DNA of 64,000 nucleotides from Devosia sp. (GTDB lineage: Bacteria > Pseudomonadota > Alphaproteobacteria > Rhizobiales > Devosiaceae): positions 1-64,000 of the forward strand of contig JADJPS010000001.1 of NCBI GenBank assembly GCA_016713105.1, written 5' to 3'. The position numbers were made by a program, and so were the translations under genes. Below, piece by piece: positions 29,132 to 37,692 of this stretch. Under the pieces are notes generated by a model. It was not told the DNA's origin, did not search any database, and saw nothing but the letters and a program-made list of their open reading frames with translations. Within the stretch, counting starts at the first letter, position 1. The number at the start of each line of letters is the position of its first letter.

Positions 29132-29893
29132 TTGGGCCAAATGCTCGATTCACTGGCCCGTATGCTGGCGGGGGCGCACCGCGACCCCACCATTCGATTG
29201 AACGGCGAGCTCTTTGCTGAGCTCGATTTTTGGGAGGCGCAGCAGGTCCAGGCTCTCACCCTGCAGCTGCTCGCCGATAGCGTGCCGGTCAGCAAAGTGG
29301 CCATAGATGGCGAGGGCCGCGCGGTCGCTGCGCCGATCTATGGCAGTCTCGTCGCCCGCAGCGGAGACACGATCGATCTGCCGCAGCGCGGCTGGCTCGG
29401 CATTGAGGTAGAGATCGCGGCTCGGCTGGGACGCACCCTCACACCCGCACTGGCGGCTGGGGGCGCCGAGGCTGTGCTCGCTTCGGTCGAGAGCTTTCAT
29501 GTCGGCATCGAGATCGTCGGCTCACGCTTCGCCGACCGCTTAACGGCGGGGCCAAATGGCGGTTTTGCGGACAACATGAACAGCGCGGGCTACATCTGGT
29601 CTCAACACGCTTGGACTGGCGGCACGGAGATCGACGGCTTGCCAATTACGGTCGCCATCGACGGGGAGACAAGCTGGCAGGGCACCGCCAAGGCACCGTT
29701 CGGCAAATTGCTCGACCCCATCATCGCCTATGCGAACACGCCGCTTGCCTTCCGCGCGCTGCAGGCGGGCATGCTTGTGACCGCTGGCACCCTGTGCGGG
29801 CTGGTCGAAGTGGGCGCCGCTCCTCGTCAGATCTCGGCGACATTTGCCAACGCGCCCGCGGTGACGTTCGCAGTCCGCCAGCCATCAGCCTGA
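29132..29893 (+). CDS. 2-keto-4-pentenoate hydratase / FAH-superfamily protein
   Basis: About 253 aa. The MhpD-like hydratases and fumarylacetoacetate hydrolases bind a metal and act on 2-keto acids. The segment GWLGIEVEIAARLGRTL carries the acidic metal-binding E-x-E of the family, and SFHVGIEIVGSRF the second conserved block. TTG 29132 has AGGAG seven bases upstream; ATG 29141 is the alternative. It precedes NanE-NanK by 17 bases. A hydratase acting on a dehydrated 2-keto-3-deoxy acid would fit acid-sugar catabolism, but it is unusual in a sialic acid locus, so the true substrate of the cluster is uncertain. Confidence 0.8.
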   Translation: MGQMLDSLARMLAGAHRDPTIRLNGELFAELDFWEAQQVQALTLQLLADSVPVSKVAIDGEGRAVAAPIYGSLVARSGDTIDLPQRGWLGIEVEIAARLGRTLTPALAAGGAEAVLASVESFHVGIEIVGSRFADRLTAGPNGGFADNMNSAGYIWSQHAWTGGTEIDGLPITVAIDGETSWQGTAKAPFGKLLDPIIAYANTPLAFRALQAGMLVTAGTLCGLVEVGAAPRQISATFANAPAVTFAVRQPSA

Positions 29894-29910
29894 TTTCGGG
29901 AGACGAAACC

Positions 29911-31413
29911 GTGCATATCAACGATCTTCGCAATGGGCTCGTGGTGTCGTGCCAGCCTGTCCCGGGCGGCCCAATGGACAGTTCCGAAAGCGTCGTCGCC
30001 TTCGCGCTCGCGGCGCTCGCAGCCGGTGCTCGAGCGCTGCGCATTGAGTCGCTGAACTTTGTGCGCCATGTGCGCGCGGCTACCACCGCCCCCATCATCG
30101 GCATCGTCAAGCAGGACCGCGAGGACTCGCCCGTCCGCATCACGCCGACGATCGACCTTTTATTGGGGCTGTGCGATGCGGGCGCCGATATCGTTGCCTT
30201 CGACGCGACGCGCCGAACGCGCCCGGTGACAGTTCGCGACCTTGTCGCCGCAGCCAAGGCCCGGGGCCGGCTGACCATGGCCGATTGCTCCGACATCGAG
30301 GATGCGCGCGAGGCGCTCGCAGCGGGCGTCGATATCGTAGGCACAACCATGTCCGGCTATGCTGGCGGGCCGGTGCCTGTCGCGCCCGATCTTGCGCTTA
30401 TCACCGCGATACGAAAGCTCACGGCCAACGTCATCGCCGAGGGCCGGTTCAATTCCCCCGCACTCGCCGGCGAAGCGATTCGGCGCGGCGCCATGTGTGT
30501 GGTGGTGGGGTCGGCGATCACGCGGACTGAGCACGTCACGTCGTGGTTCAAGGCCGCCGTCGATGCGGCGGCCACGCCGACGCCGACGATCCTCGCGGTC
30601 GATATCGGCGGCACCAAGCTCGCCGCGGCGCTCGTCGAGAACGACACCGTTCGCGACACGTTCAGCCTGGAGACCGGCGGCTCGGCGAACCCCGGTGAGT
30701 GGCTGCGCGCCATCGCTGCCCACTACCGCGACACCCGCCATTCGGGTGTCGCGTTCGCCGTATCCGGCCTGATCGAGCATGGGTGCTGGTCAGCGCTCAA
30801 CCCGGCGACGCTACGCGTGCCCACCAACTACCCGTTGGTCGAGACGGCCGAGGCGATCTTCAAGGTGCCGGCCATTGCGTTCAATGACGCGCAGGCGGCA
30901 GCCTGGGGCGAATATGCCTGGGGCGCGGGCGAGCGTGAGGATCTGGCGTTTCTGACCATCTCCACCGGCATCGGCGGAGGGGCCGTGGTGAATGGCAAGC
31001 TCCTCGGCGGTCTCGCCGGTCATTTCGGACTCTGGCGCTCCCCAACACAGGGCTTGGGTCCGCTCGAGGATCAGGTCTCGGGGCGCTGGCTCGCGGCGCA
31101 GGCACAGGACGCCGGCTTCAACATGGACGCAAAGGGTGTATTCGCCGCCGCAACGGCAGGCGAACGTTGGGCCCACGACGCCATCTCCGCGTCAGCAGCC
31201 AAGGTCGCGAACCTTTGCGCGGACGTACAACTGGCCTTTGACCCCCGCCGGATCGTTATCGGCGGCGGCATCGGGTTGGGCGAGGGTTTCCTGGACCTCG
31301 TAGCCGAAAGACTCTCTCGGCTTCCTCTGAGACTTCGCCCAGTCGTCACTCCCGCTCGGCTCGGACCAAATGCCGGCATTGTTGGTATCGCGAGTCTGGC
31401 CTCTATCGGCTGA
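29911..31413 (+). CDS. NanE-NanK fusion: ManNAc-6-P epimerase and ROK kinase
   Basis: A 500-aa bifunctional enzyme. Residues 1-225 are an N-acylmannosamine-6-phosphate 2-epimerase (TIM barrel): GIVKQDRE carries the catalytic Lys, IAEGRFNSP the catalytic Glu, and GTTMSGYAG the phosphate site. Residues 228-500 are a ROK sugar kinase: ATP-binding DIGGTK and a second glycine motif, STGIGGGAVVNGKLLGG. The usual zinc-binding cysteine motif after the ROK 'GH' is absent (GHFGLWRSPTQGLGPLEDQV). GTG 29911 follows GGGAG by nine bases. It would phosphorylate ManNAc and epimerise it to GlcNAc-6-P after NanA cleavage. Confidence 0.9.
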   Translation: MHINDLRNGLVVSCQPVPGGPMDSSESVVAFALAALAAGARALRIESLNFVRHVRAATTAPIIGIVKQDREDSPVRITPTIDLLLGLCDAGADIVAFDATRRTRPVTVRDLVAAAKARGRLTMADCSDIEDAREALAAGVDIVGTTMSGYAGGPVPVAPDLALITAIRKLTANVIAEGRFNSPALAGEAIRRGAMCVVVGSAITRTEHVTSWFKAAVDAAATPTPTILAVDIGGTKLAAALVENDTVRDTFSLETGGSANPGEWLRAIAAHYRDTRHSGVAFAVSGLIEHGCWSALNPATLRVPTNYPLVETAEAIFKVPAIAFNDAQAAAWGEYAWGAGEREDLAFLTISTGIGGGAVVNGKLLGGLAGHFGLWRSPTQGLGPLEDQVSGRWLAAQAQDAGFNMDAKGVFAAATAGERWAHDAISASAAKVANLCADVQLAFDPRRIVIGGGIGLGEGFLDLVAERLSRLPLRLRPVVTPARLGPNAGIVGIASLASIG

Positions 31414-31510
31414 CCCCCTGTCGCTTCAAAGCAAGGACGTGCGCCAATTCTCCCCGGACGGCCGCTGAGGAGTGGCCGGACTCGGCCAATGGCCGCTTCT
31501 GGCGGATTGT

Positions 31511-33058
31511 GTTGATTTAGTCGGCGGTTGATCGGCGGCCATTGTCGTGATTCCGTTCTGCATGTGGGTGCAGGAGGACGGGACGATGATGGGGATGCAG
31601 GTCGAGGCGGCGCAGCTGTTCTACGAGTTCCGGCTCGACGATCACGTCCCCTCCGATCACCTGCTGCGACGCATCGACCGCTTCCTCGACCTTGAGAGCG
31701 TGCGGTCCCAGCTAAGCCCTTCTATAGCACCATCGGTCGACCCTCGACCGATCCGGAACTGATGATGCGGATGCTGATCGTGGGTTACTGCATGGGCATC
31801 CGGTCCGAACGGCGGCTGTGCGAGGAGGTGCACCTCAACCTCGCCTACCGCTGGTTCTGCCGGCTCGGGCTCGAGGGCAAGGTGCCGGACCATTCTACCT
31901 TCTCGCGCAACCGGCACGGCCGTTTCCGTCAGAGCGATATCCTGCGGCACCTGTTCGAGACGGTGGTCGAGCGCTGCCTGCGCGAGGGCCTAGTGGGCGG
32001 CGAGGGCTTTCGCGGTCGACGCCAGCCTGATCGCAGCCGACGCCAACAAGCAGCGCTCTGTGCCAGGAGAGGAGTGGCGTGTTGATGCAGATGCGGGTCG
32101 GGCCGTGCAGGAGTATCTGGCCACGCTCAACGATGCCGCCTTCGGCGCAGCGAGCACGGTCACGCCCAAGTTCATCTCGCGATCTGACCCAGCCGCTCAG
32201 TGGACCGGCGCCCACAAGGGCCATGCGTTCTTCGCCTATGCCACCAACTACTTGATCGACACCGACCACGCGGTCATCCTCGATGTTGAGGCGAGCCGCG
32301 CCATCCGCCAGGCCGAGGTCGGCGCCTCGCGCACCATGCTTGACCGGACCACCGAGCGCTTCGGCCTGACGCCTCAGAGCCTGGTTGCCGACAGCGCCTA
32401 TGGCTCGGCCGAGAACCTGGCCTGGCTGGTCAAGCAGCGCGGGATCGCGCCGCATATCCCGGTGTTCGACAAGTCCAACCGCACCGATGGCACCCTCTCG
32501 CGCTCCGACTTCGTCTTCGATGCCGAACAGGACCGCTATACCTGCCCGGAGGGCAAGCACCTGGTGCAGTTCCACCGAACCTATGCCACGCCGCGCTCCG
32601 GCATCACCAAGGAGGGGACGCGCATCTATCGCGCCAGCAAGCGCGACTGCGATGCTTGCGAGCTCAAGCCTCGATGCTGCCCGAACACCCCGGCCCGCAA
32701 GATCCCGCGCGACCTCGATGAGGACGCTCGCGACGTGGCCCGCGCCTTGGCCAACACGCCAGCCTACGAACGCTCAAGGCATCGGCGCAAGAAGGTCGAG
32801 ATGCTGTTCGCCCACCTCAAGCGCATCCTCCGTCTCGGCCGACTCCGACTGCGCGGACCATGCGGCGCCCGCGACGAGTTCCTCCTCGCCGCCACCGCCC
32901 AGAACCTCAGAAAGCTTGCCAAGCTGGGGTCGATGGCGGTGCTTGCGTAGGTGAAGCAGGTATCCGGCGGGGTAGCATCCGCCCAGGAGCCAAGCTCACC
33001 CGGCACGAACAGGCCTCCCAAACAGACCGAACGCAGCGAGATCGCCGACTAAATCAAC
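31511..33058 (+). mobile_element. IS1182-type insertion sequence
   Basis: Terminal inverted repeats of at least 16 bp match perfectly: GTTGATTTAGTCGGCG at 31511-31526 and its complement at 33043-33058, bounding about 1,548 bp that contain one transposase gene. It lies between the sialic-acid-like cluster and the tRNA-Gly. I could not identify a clean target-site duplication; partial similarity continues a few bases beyond both ends, so the true tips may lie slightly outward. Confidence 0.85.
31583..32950 (+). pseudogene. IS1182-family DDE transposase, two frameshifts
   Basis: About 455 aa after two single-base corrections, near 31713 (a base missing in the CTAAG context) and in the TTT at 32008-32010. 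The N-terminal IS1182 pattern is LFYEFRLDDHVPSDHLLRRI, then GRPSTDPELMMRMLIVGYCM. The catalytic core includes FAVDASLIAADANK, LVADSAYGSAENLAWL and the C-terminal RRKKVEMLFAHLKRILRLGR with the last acidic residue. A Cys-rich segment (CDACELKPRCC) is typical of the family. With the frameshifts as written the copy is inactive, but both look like sequencing-type indels. ATG 31583 is a plausible start; an upstream in-frame codon at 31547 is possible. Confidence 0.82.
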
Positions 33059-33353
33059 GATATCGGCGCGAAGCAGACGCTCTGGCCTGAAGTGGCCGGG
33101 TAGAGAACGGCATTAGGACTGACCGTGGAATGTTGCCCACGGCCAACCTGTGAGAAGCAGGCGGCTGACGCCCCTCAGGACCGGTCTGCTGGAAAAGCCT
33201 GGAACGCAGCGCTTACTTGCTTCACGCGCTCGCTTCCCGTTGCAAAAATCGGTCGGCTCACCTATTCCATTTGGTCGGAACGGACTGCAACACGAAGAGC
33301 GTGCCAAATCCGTGCCAAACGCTCACCAGGTAAGTGCGCAAGTGCCTGAGTTT
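33059..33353. other. Gene-free stretch between IS and tRNA
   Basis: About 295 bases with no gene, terminator or repeat that I can support. I looked for a copy of the tRNA 3' end as an attachment-site scar here and elsewhere in the window and saw none. Confidence 0.4.
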
Positions 33354-33427
33354 GCGGGTGTAGCTCAATGGTAGAGCAGAAGCTTCCCAAGCTTACGACG
33401 AGGGTTCGATTCCCTTCACCCGCTCCA
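33354..33427 (+). tRNA. tRNA-Gly (anticodon CCC)
   Basis: A 74-base cloverleaf with encoded CCA. The acceptor GCGGGTG pairs with CACCCGC; the D-arm GCTC/GAGC has a short loop; the anticodon loop TTCCCAA gives CCC; the T-arm GAGGG/TCCCTT frames GGTTCGATTCC. The first anticodon-stem pair (27-43) is a G-A mismatch. It marks the change from accessory DNA on the left to ordinary genes on the right. Confidence 0.93.
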
Positions 33428-33574
33428 TCTTTCCCCCGGCCCCGCTCCACCTGTTCGTGCCTCCGCGCGGCGTCGATGCGCGTCGGGAACGTCGCCGACC
33501 GCCGCATCGCCTTTCATCCTATCAGCATCTCTGATAGAGACCGCTGATCGCTTCAGAAGTTCAGGATCGCCGCC

Positions 33575-34504
33575 GTGACTCGCAATTTCCTGGTCGTCGA
33601 TCCCGAGGAGGGCATCGAGGTGCTGCGCGGGCTCGTGTCGCCGATCCGGGCGCGCATCCTCAAGCTCCTGCATGTCGAGGGAGCGATGAACGTCAACGAC
33701 ATCGCCCGCTCGCTGAGCCTGCCGCAATCCACCGTCTCCACCAACATCCAGGTGCTGCAGGATGCGGGGCTGATCCGGGTCGAGACCCGCAAGGCGAGGA
33801 AGGGCAACCAGAAGATCTGCCACTCGCTGTTCGACGAGGTGCTGGTGATGTTCAAGGAGGACATCCGGCCGCTCAGGTCGAACGCCATCGAGGTGGCCAT
33901 GCCGATCGGGCTCTATACCAGTTGCGAGGTCTCGGCGCCGTGCGGCCTGTGCTCGGTCGAGGGCATCGTCGGGCTGCTCGACGTGCCCGACACCTTTCTC
34001 GATCCCGATCGCATGAAGGCCGGGCTGGTCTGGTTCACCCGCGGCTATGTCGAGTACCAGTTCCCCAACAATGCGCGCCTGGCGCAGCGACGGATCAACT
34101 CCATGGAATTCTCCATGGAACTCAGCTCCGAGGTGCCCGGCACCAGCGCCGACTGGCCGTCCGACATCACCGTCTCGGTCAACGGCAAGGACATCGGCAC
34201 CTGGACCTCGCCGGGCGATTTCGGCGACAAGCGGGGCGTCTACACGCCCGACTGGTGGAAGCTCAAGGGCAGCCAGTATGGCAAGCTCAAGGCGTTTCGC
34301 GTCAACGGCACCGGCACCTATGTCGACGGCATGAAGATCTCGCCGGTCTCGCTCAAGGATCTCGATCTCGACACGCACCACTCGATCCGGCTCCGCATCG
34401 GCGTCAAGGCCGATGCCAGGCACCCCGGCGGCATCAACATCTTCGGTCGCGGCTTCGGCAACTACGATCAGGACATCCTGATGCGCCTCGACACCGACAC
34501 CTGA
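33575..34504 (+). CDS. ArsR-like transcriptional regulator with large C-terminal domain
   Basis: A 309-aa protein. Residues 15-80 are an ArsR-type winged helix: VLRGLVSPIRARILKLLHVE, then DIARSLSLPQSTVSTNIQVL and AGLIRVETRKARKG as the wing. The remaining 220 residues are not the usual short ArsR C-terminus but a strand-rich domain of unknown function. It contains a cysteine cluster (C-x5-C-x2-C in SCEVSAPCGLCSVEG) that could bind metal and a GFGNYDQDILMR C-terminus. It precedes the arabinofuranosidase gene and importer in the same direction, so it is probably their sugar-responsive regulator. That is inference from position. Confidence 0.8.
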   Translation: MTRNFLVVDPEEGIEVLRGLVSPIRARILKLLHVEGAMNVNDIARSLSLPQSTVSTNIQVLQDAGLIRVETRKARKGNQKICHSLFDEVLVMFKEDIRPLRSNAIEVAMPIGLYTSCEVSAPCGLCSVEGIVGLLDVPDTFLDPDRMKAGLVWFTRGYVEYQFPNNARLAQRRINSMEFSMELSSEVPGTSADWPSDITVSVNGKDIGTWTSPGDFGDKRGVYTPDWWKLKGSQYGKLKAFRVNGTGTYVDGMKISPVSLKDLDLDTHHSIRLRIGVKADARHPGGINIFGRGFGNYDQDILMRLDTDT

Positions 34505-34506
34505 AG

Positions 34507-34534
34507 GCGTGCCGGCCTTCGCCGGCGCTTTTCC
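34507..34534 (+). terminator. Terminator after the ArsR-like gene
   Basis: A GC hairpin (GCCGGC-CTTC-GCCGGC core with flanking GCG/GC) and a following TTTTC lie directly after the regulator stop. It would separate the regulator transcript from the GH51 gene. Confidence 0.65.
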
Positions 34535-34567
34535 CGTCCGATCCCACTTGACGCCTTTCGCGCTTTC

Positions 34568-34586
34568 ATATCATCTGCACCGATAT
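34568..34586. promoter_or_regulatory. Candidate operator upstream of the arabinofuranosidase gene
   Basis: The inverted repeat ATATC-N9-GATAT lies between the terminator and the GH51 start and suits a dimeric winged-helix repressor such as the ArsR-like protein. A TTGACG at 34548-34553 could be a -35 box, with TATCAT (34569-34574) as an imperfect, closely spaced -10. Confidence 0.4.
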
Positions 34587-34618
34587 AAATCAGAACATTG
34601 GTTGTCTGGGAGGACGGC

Positions 34619-36130
34619 ATGCGGGCCACGGTAACGGCGCATAGCGATTATACCATTTCGAGGATCGACGACCGCGTCTACGGTGCGTTCCTCGAGCATC
34701 TCGGCCGCGCCATCTACACCGGCATCTACGAGCCGGATCATCCCACGGCCGACGCGGACGGAATGCGTGGTGACGTCGCCCAGCTGGTGCGCGAGCTGAA
34801 GATCCCGATGGTCCGCTATCCGGGCGGCAATTTTGTTTCCGCCTACAACTGGGAGGACGGCATCGGCCCCCGGGACCAGCGCCCGACCCGGCTCGACCTC
34901 GCCTGGCACACCTCCGACAGCAACCAGGTCGGCATCCACGAGTTCGCCGCCTGGTGCGACACGGTCGACACCCAGATGATGCTGGCCATCAACCTGGGTT
35001 CGCGCGGCCTCGACGAGGCGCGCAACTTCCTCGAATACGTCAACGGGCCGACCGGCTCGTACTGGGGCGACCTCAGGAAGAAGAACGGCCGCGCCGACCC
35101 CTTCGACGTCAAGCTGTGGTGCCTCGGCAACGAAATGGACGGGCCCTGGCAGGTCGGTCACAAGACCGCCCACGAATACGGCCGGCTCGCCAACGAGGTC
35201 GCCAAGACCATGCGCGCCTTCGACAAGTCGCTCGAACTGATCGTGTGCGGCTCGTCGCACTCCAACATGCCGACCTATCCCGACTGGGAGCGCGAGGTGC
35301 TGGAGCACACCTACGAGTCGGTCGATCACATCTCGCTCCATATGTACTTCGCCAACCGCGAGAAGAACACGGCCAACTATCTGGCACTCAACGAGAAACT
35401 CGATCGCTATATCGGCACGGTGGCTTCCACCATCAACTTCGTGAAATCCAAGAAGCGCTCCAGTCGTGATGTCTACATCAGCTTCGACGAATGGAACGTC
35501 TGGTATCATTCCAACAAGCAGGACCGCGCCATTCTCGACGGCAACTCGGGCTGGCCGCATGCGCCGCGCCTGCTCGAGGACATCTACAATTTCGAGGATG
35601 TGCTGCAGGTCGGGCTGATCCTCAACACCTTCATCCGCCGCTCCGACGTGGTCAAGCTCGCCTGCATCGCGCAGCTGGTGAATGTCATCGCCCCGATCAT
35701 GACCGACCCCAAGGGCCAGGCCTGGCGGCAGACCATCTACTATCCCTACTACTTCGCCTCGGTCTACGGCCGCGGCACGGCGCTGCAGCTCGCCGTCAAC
35801 TGCCCCGGCTACGATGCCGAGCACGGCGACAATGTCGGCTACGTCGATGTCTCCGGCGTGCGCAACGCGGAAGAGGGGACCGTCACCTTCTTCGCCGTCA
35901 ACCGCCATGGCAGCGAAACGATCGACCTCGAGGTGAGCCTCGAGGGGTTCGGGGCCGGGACCGTCATCGACCACCAGGTGATGACCCATGCCAGTCTCGA
36001 GGCGGTCAACACTGCTGCTGACCAGCACAATGTCGCGCCCCGGCCGGGCAGCGGAGCGCGGATCGAGGGCAAGCTGCTTTCCCTGCGGCTCCCACCCTAT
36101 TCATATCAGATGATCCGCATCAAAGCCTGA
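34619..36130 (+). CDS. Alpha-N-arabinofuranosidase, GH51
   Basis: A 503-aa retaining glycosidase that releases arabinose from arabinan or arabinoxylan oligosaccharides. It has no signal peptide, so it acts in the cytoplasm on imported oligosaccharides. The acid/base Glu is E172 (CLGNEMDGPW), the nucleophile E291 (ISFDEWNVWY). The barrel is followed by the GH51 beta-sandwich C-terminus (SYQMIRI at the end). ATG 34619 has GGGAGG five bases upstream. Downstream lie a binding protein and two permeases, forming a complete import-and-cleave unit apart from the ATPase. Confidence 0.95.
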   Translation: MRATVTAHSDYTISRIDDRVYGAFLEHLGRAIYTGIYEPDHPTADADGMRGDVAQLVRELKIPMVRYPGGNFVSAYNWEDGIGPRDQRPTRLDLAWHTSDSNQVGIHEFAAWCDTVDTQMMLAINLGSRGLDEARNFLEYVNGPTGSYWGDLRKKNGRADPFDVKLWCLGNEMDGPWQVGHKTAHEYGRLANEVAKTMRAFDKSLELIVCGSSHSNMPTYPDWEREVLEHTYESVDHISLHMYFANREKNTANYLALNEKLDRYIGTVASTINFVKSKKRSSRDVYISFDEWNVWYHSNKQDRAILDGNSGWPHAPRLLEDIYNFEDVLQVGLILNTFIRRSDVVKLACIAQLVNVIAPIMTDPKGQAWRQTIYYPYYFASVYGRGTALQLAVNCPGYDAEHGDNVGYVDVSGVRNAEEGTVTFFAVNRHGSETIDLEVSLEGFGAGTVIDHQVMTHASLEAVNTAADQHNVAPRPGSGARIEGKLLSLRLPPYSYQMIRIKA

Positions 36131-36351
36131 TCTGCAACCGCGGAAGTCGAAGCCATCGCTTCTGCCCGGTGACGCCCTTGCGGCGCCGCCGGGCGCTTTG
36201 TGCTGGCTTAAGATATTGAGCCGGCATTCATATTCAGTATTCACTTGTTTGATTTGTATCATCATGGCCGTTGACAAGCTGTGGCCTTCGGCTAGCATTC
36301 GCGGCGGAATGCTGAAGGGCATTCCCAACGACCTACGGGAGGAATCGGGTC

Positions 36352-37623
36352 ATGAAGACATTCCTGAAAGCAGCCCTTGTCACGACAGCGCTGCTCACCA
36401 CTGTCGGCGTCGCCACTGCGGCTGAGACCGTGGTCTGGTGGGACTTCCTCGGCGGCGGCGACGGCGTCCGCATGAAGAAGCTCATTGCCGACTTCAATGC
36501 CGAGAACGCCGGCAGCATCGAGATCCAGGGGACGACGCTCGATTGGGGCGTGCCGTTCTACACCAAGGTGCAGACTTCGGCCGCCGTTGGCGAAGGCCCG
36601 GACGTGATGACCTATCACGCTTCGCGCATTCCGCTGGCCGTGAGCCAGGGTACGCTCGCCGAGCTTTCCGCTGACGATTGGGCCGCGATGGGCCTGGGCC
36701 CCGACAGCTTCGCCAAGGAAACCTTCGAGGCGGTCAATGTCGATGGCAAGCAGTATGCGGTGCCGTTCGATACCCACCCGATCGTGCTCTACTACAACAA
36801 GGACAAGCTGGCCGAAGCCGGCCTGATCGGCGCCGACGGCCTGCCCGCTGGCCTCGACGGCAAGGACAACTTCCTCGCCGCACTGCAAAAGCTCAAGGAC
36901 GGTGGCACGCAGTATGGTCTCGCCATGACCACCGCAGACGGTGGCTTCGCCTTCCGCACGATCTACTCGTACCTGTGCCAGCAGAATGGCGTGATCGGCA
37001 CTGACGGCGGCTGGCTCGAAGGTGACAATCTCGACAAGCTCGCCAACGCGGTGCAGGTCGTCGCCGACTGGGTGAAGGCGGGCGTGACCCCGGAATATAC
37101 CGACTACCCGTCGGCCGTGGCGCTGTTCACCTCGGGTGAGGCTGCGAACATGATCAACGGCGTGTGGGAAGTCCCCACGATGGCCGACCTCGAAGCGCAG
37201 GGCAAGCTGTTCAACTGGGGTGCCATCGAGCTGCCGGTGCTGTTCGATCGTCCGTGCACCTACGCCGACTCGCATGCGTTCGCGATCCCGAACAATGCCG
37301 GCAAGACGCCGACCCCGGAAAAGCACGCCGCCGTGCTCAAGGTGATCAGGTGGATGTCCGAGCATTCGCTGTTCTGGGCCACCGCCGGCCACGTTCCGGC
37401 CAACGCCACGGTGCAGGCCTCGGACGAGTACAAGGCGATGCAGCCGCAGGCGACCTACGCCAAGCTGACCGCCAACCAGGTCTTCGACCCCAAGTCCGTC
37501 AATGCCGGCGTCGCCTCGCCGCTGTTCGACGCTGCCGGTAACGCCTTCACCGCCGCGATGAACAACGAAGTCGACGCCAAGACGGCCGTCGACGAGATGA
37601 AGGCCGCCCTCGACGCACTCTGA
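36352..37623 (+). CDS. Extracellular binding protein for an arabino-oligosaccharide-type importer
   Basis: A 423-aa SBP_bac_1 family protein with a signal peptide (MKTFLKAALVTTALLTTVG, cleavage near ATAAE). The mature start ETVVWWDFLGGGDGVRMKKL and later VPFDTHPIVLYYNKDKLAEA are typical of CUT1 sugar-binding proteins. GGGAGGA precedes the ATG. It stands between the GH51 enzyme and the two permeases. Arabino-oligosaccharides are the likely ligand by context only. Confidence 0.93.
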   Translation: MKTFLKAALVTTALLTTVGVATAAETVVWWDFLGGGDGVRMKKLIADFNAENAGSIEIQGTTLDWGVPFYTKVQTSAAVGEGPDVMTYHASRIPLAVSQGTLAELSADDWAAMGLGPDSFAKETFEAVNVDGKQYAVPFDTHPIVLYYNKDKLAEAGLIGADGLPAGLDGKDNFLAALQKLKDGGTQYGLAMTTADGGFAFRTIYSYLCQQNGVIGTDGGWLEGDNLDKLANAVQVVADWVKAGVTPEYTDYPSAVALFTSGEAANMINGVWEVPTMADLEAQGKLFNWGAIELPVLFDRPCTYADSHAFAIPNNAGKTPTPEKHAAVLKVIRWMSEHSLFWATAGHVPANATVQASDEYKAMQPQATYAKLTANQVFDPKSVNAGVASPLFDAAGNAFTAAMNNEVDAKTAVDEMKAALDAL

Positions 37624-37635
37624 TCTGCTGATGCC

Positions 37636-37672
37636 GCCGGCCGGTTCCCGAGGGGCCGGCCGGCTTCTTCTT
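37636..37672 (+). promoter_or_regulatory. Intercistronic hairpin with T-rich tail
   Basis: GCCGGCCGG (37636-37644) and CCGGCCGGC (37656-37664) form a perfect 9-bp stem followed by TTCTTCTT. It sits between the binding-protein and permease genes and probably acts as a partial terminator that keeps the permeases below the binding protein. Confidence 0.7.
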
Positions 37673-37692
37673 GCGGACGCAGGGGACGATCC

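Noticed and set aside
29611..29910. N-terminal extension of the NanE-NanK frame
   Set aside because: It reads the hydratase gene out of phase; GTG 29911 has a good ribosome binding site and the family start.
33300..33430. Possible integration site at the tRNA-Gly with a duplicated 3' end
   Set aside because: I could not find a second copy of the tRNA 3' end or an integrase gene in the window.
36130..36351. Gap before the arabinoside binding protein as a separate regulatory RNA
   Set aside because: AT-rich with some inverted repeats, but no consistent structure; most likely just the promoter region of the binding-protein gene.
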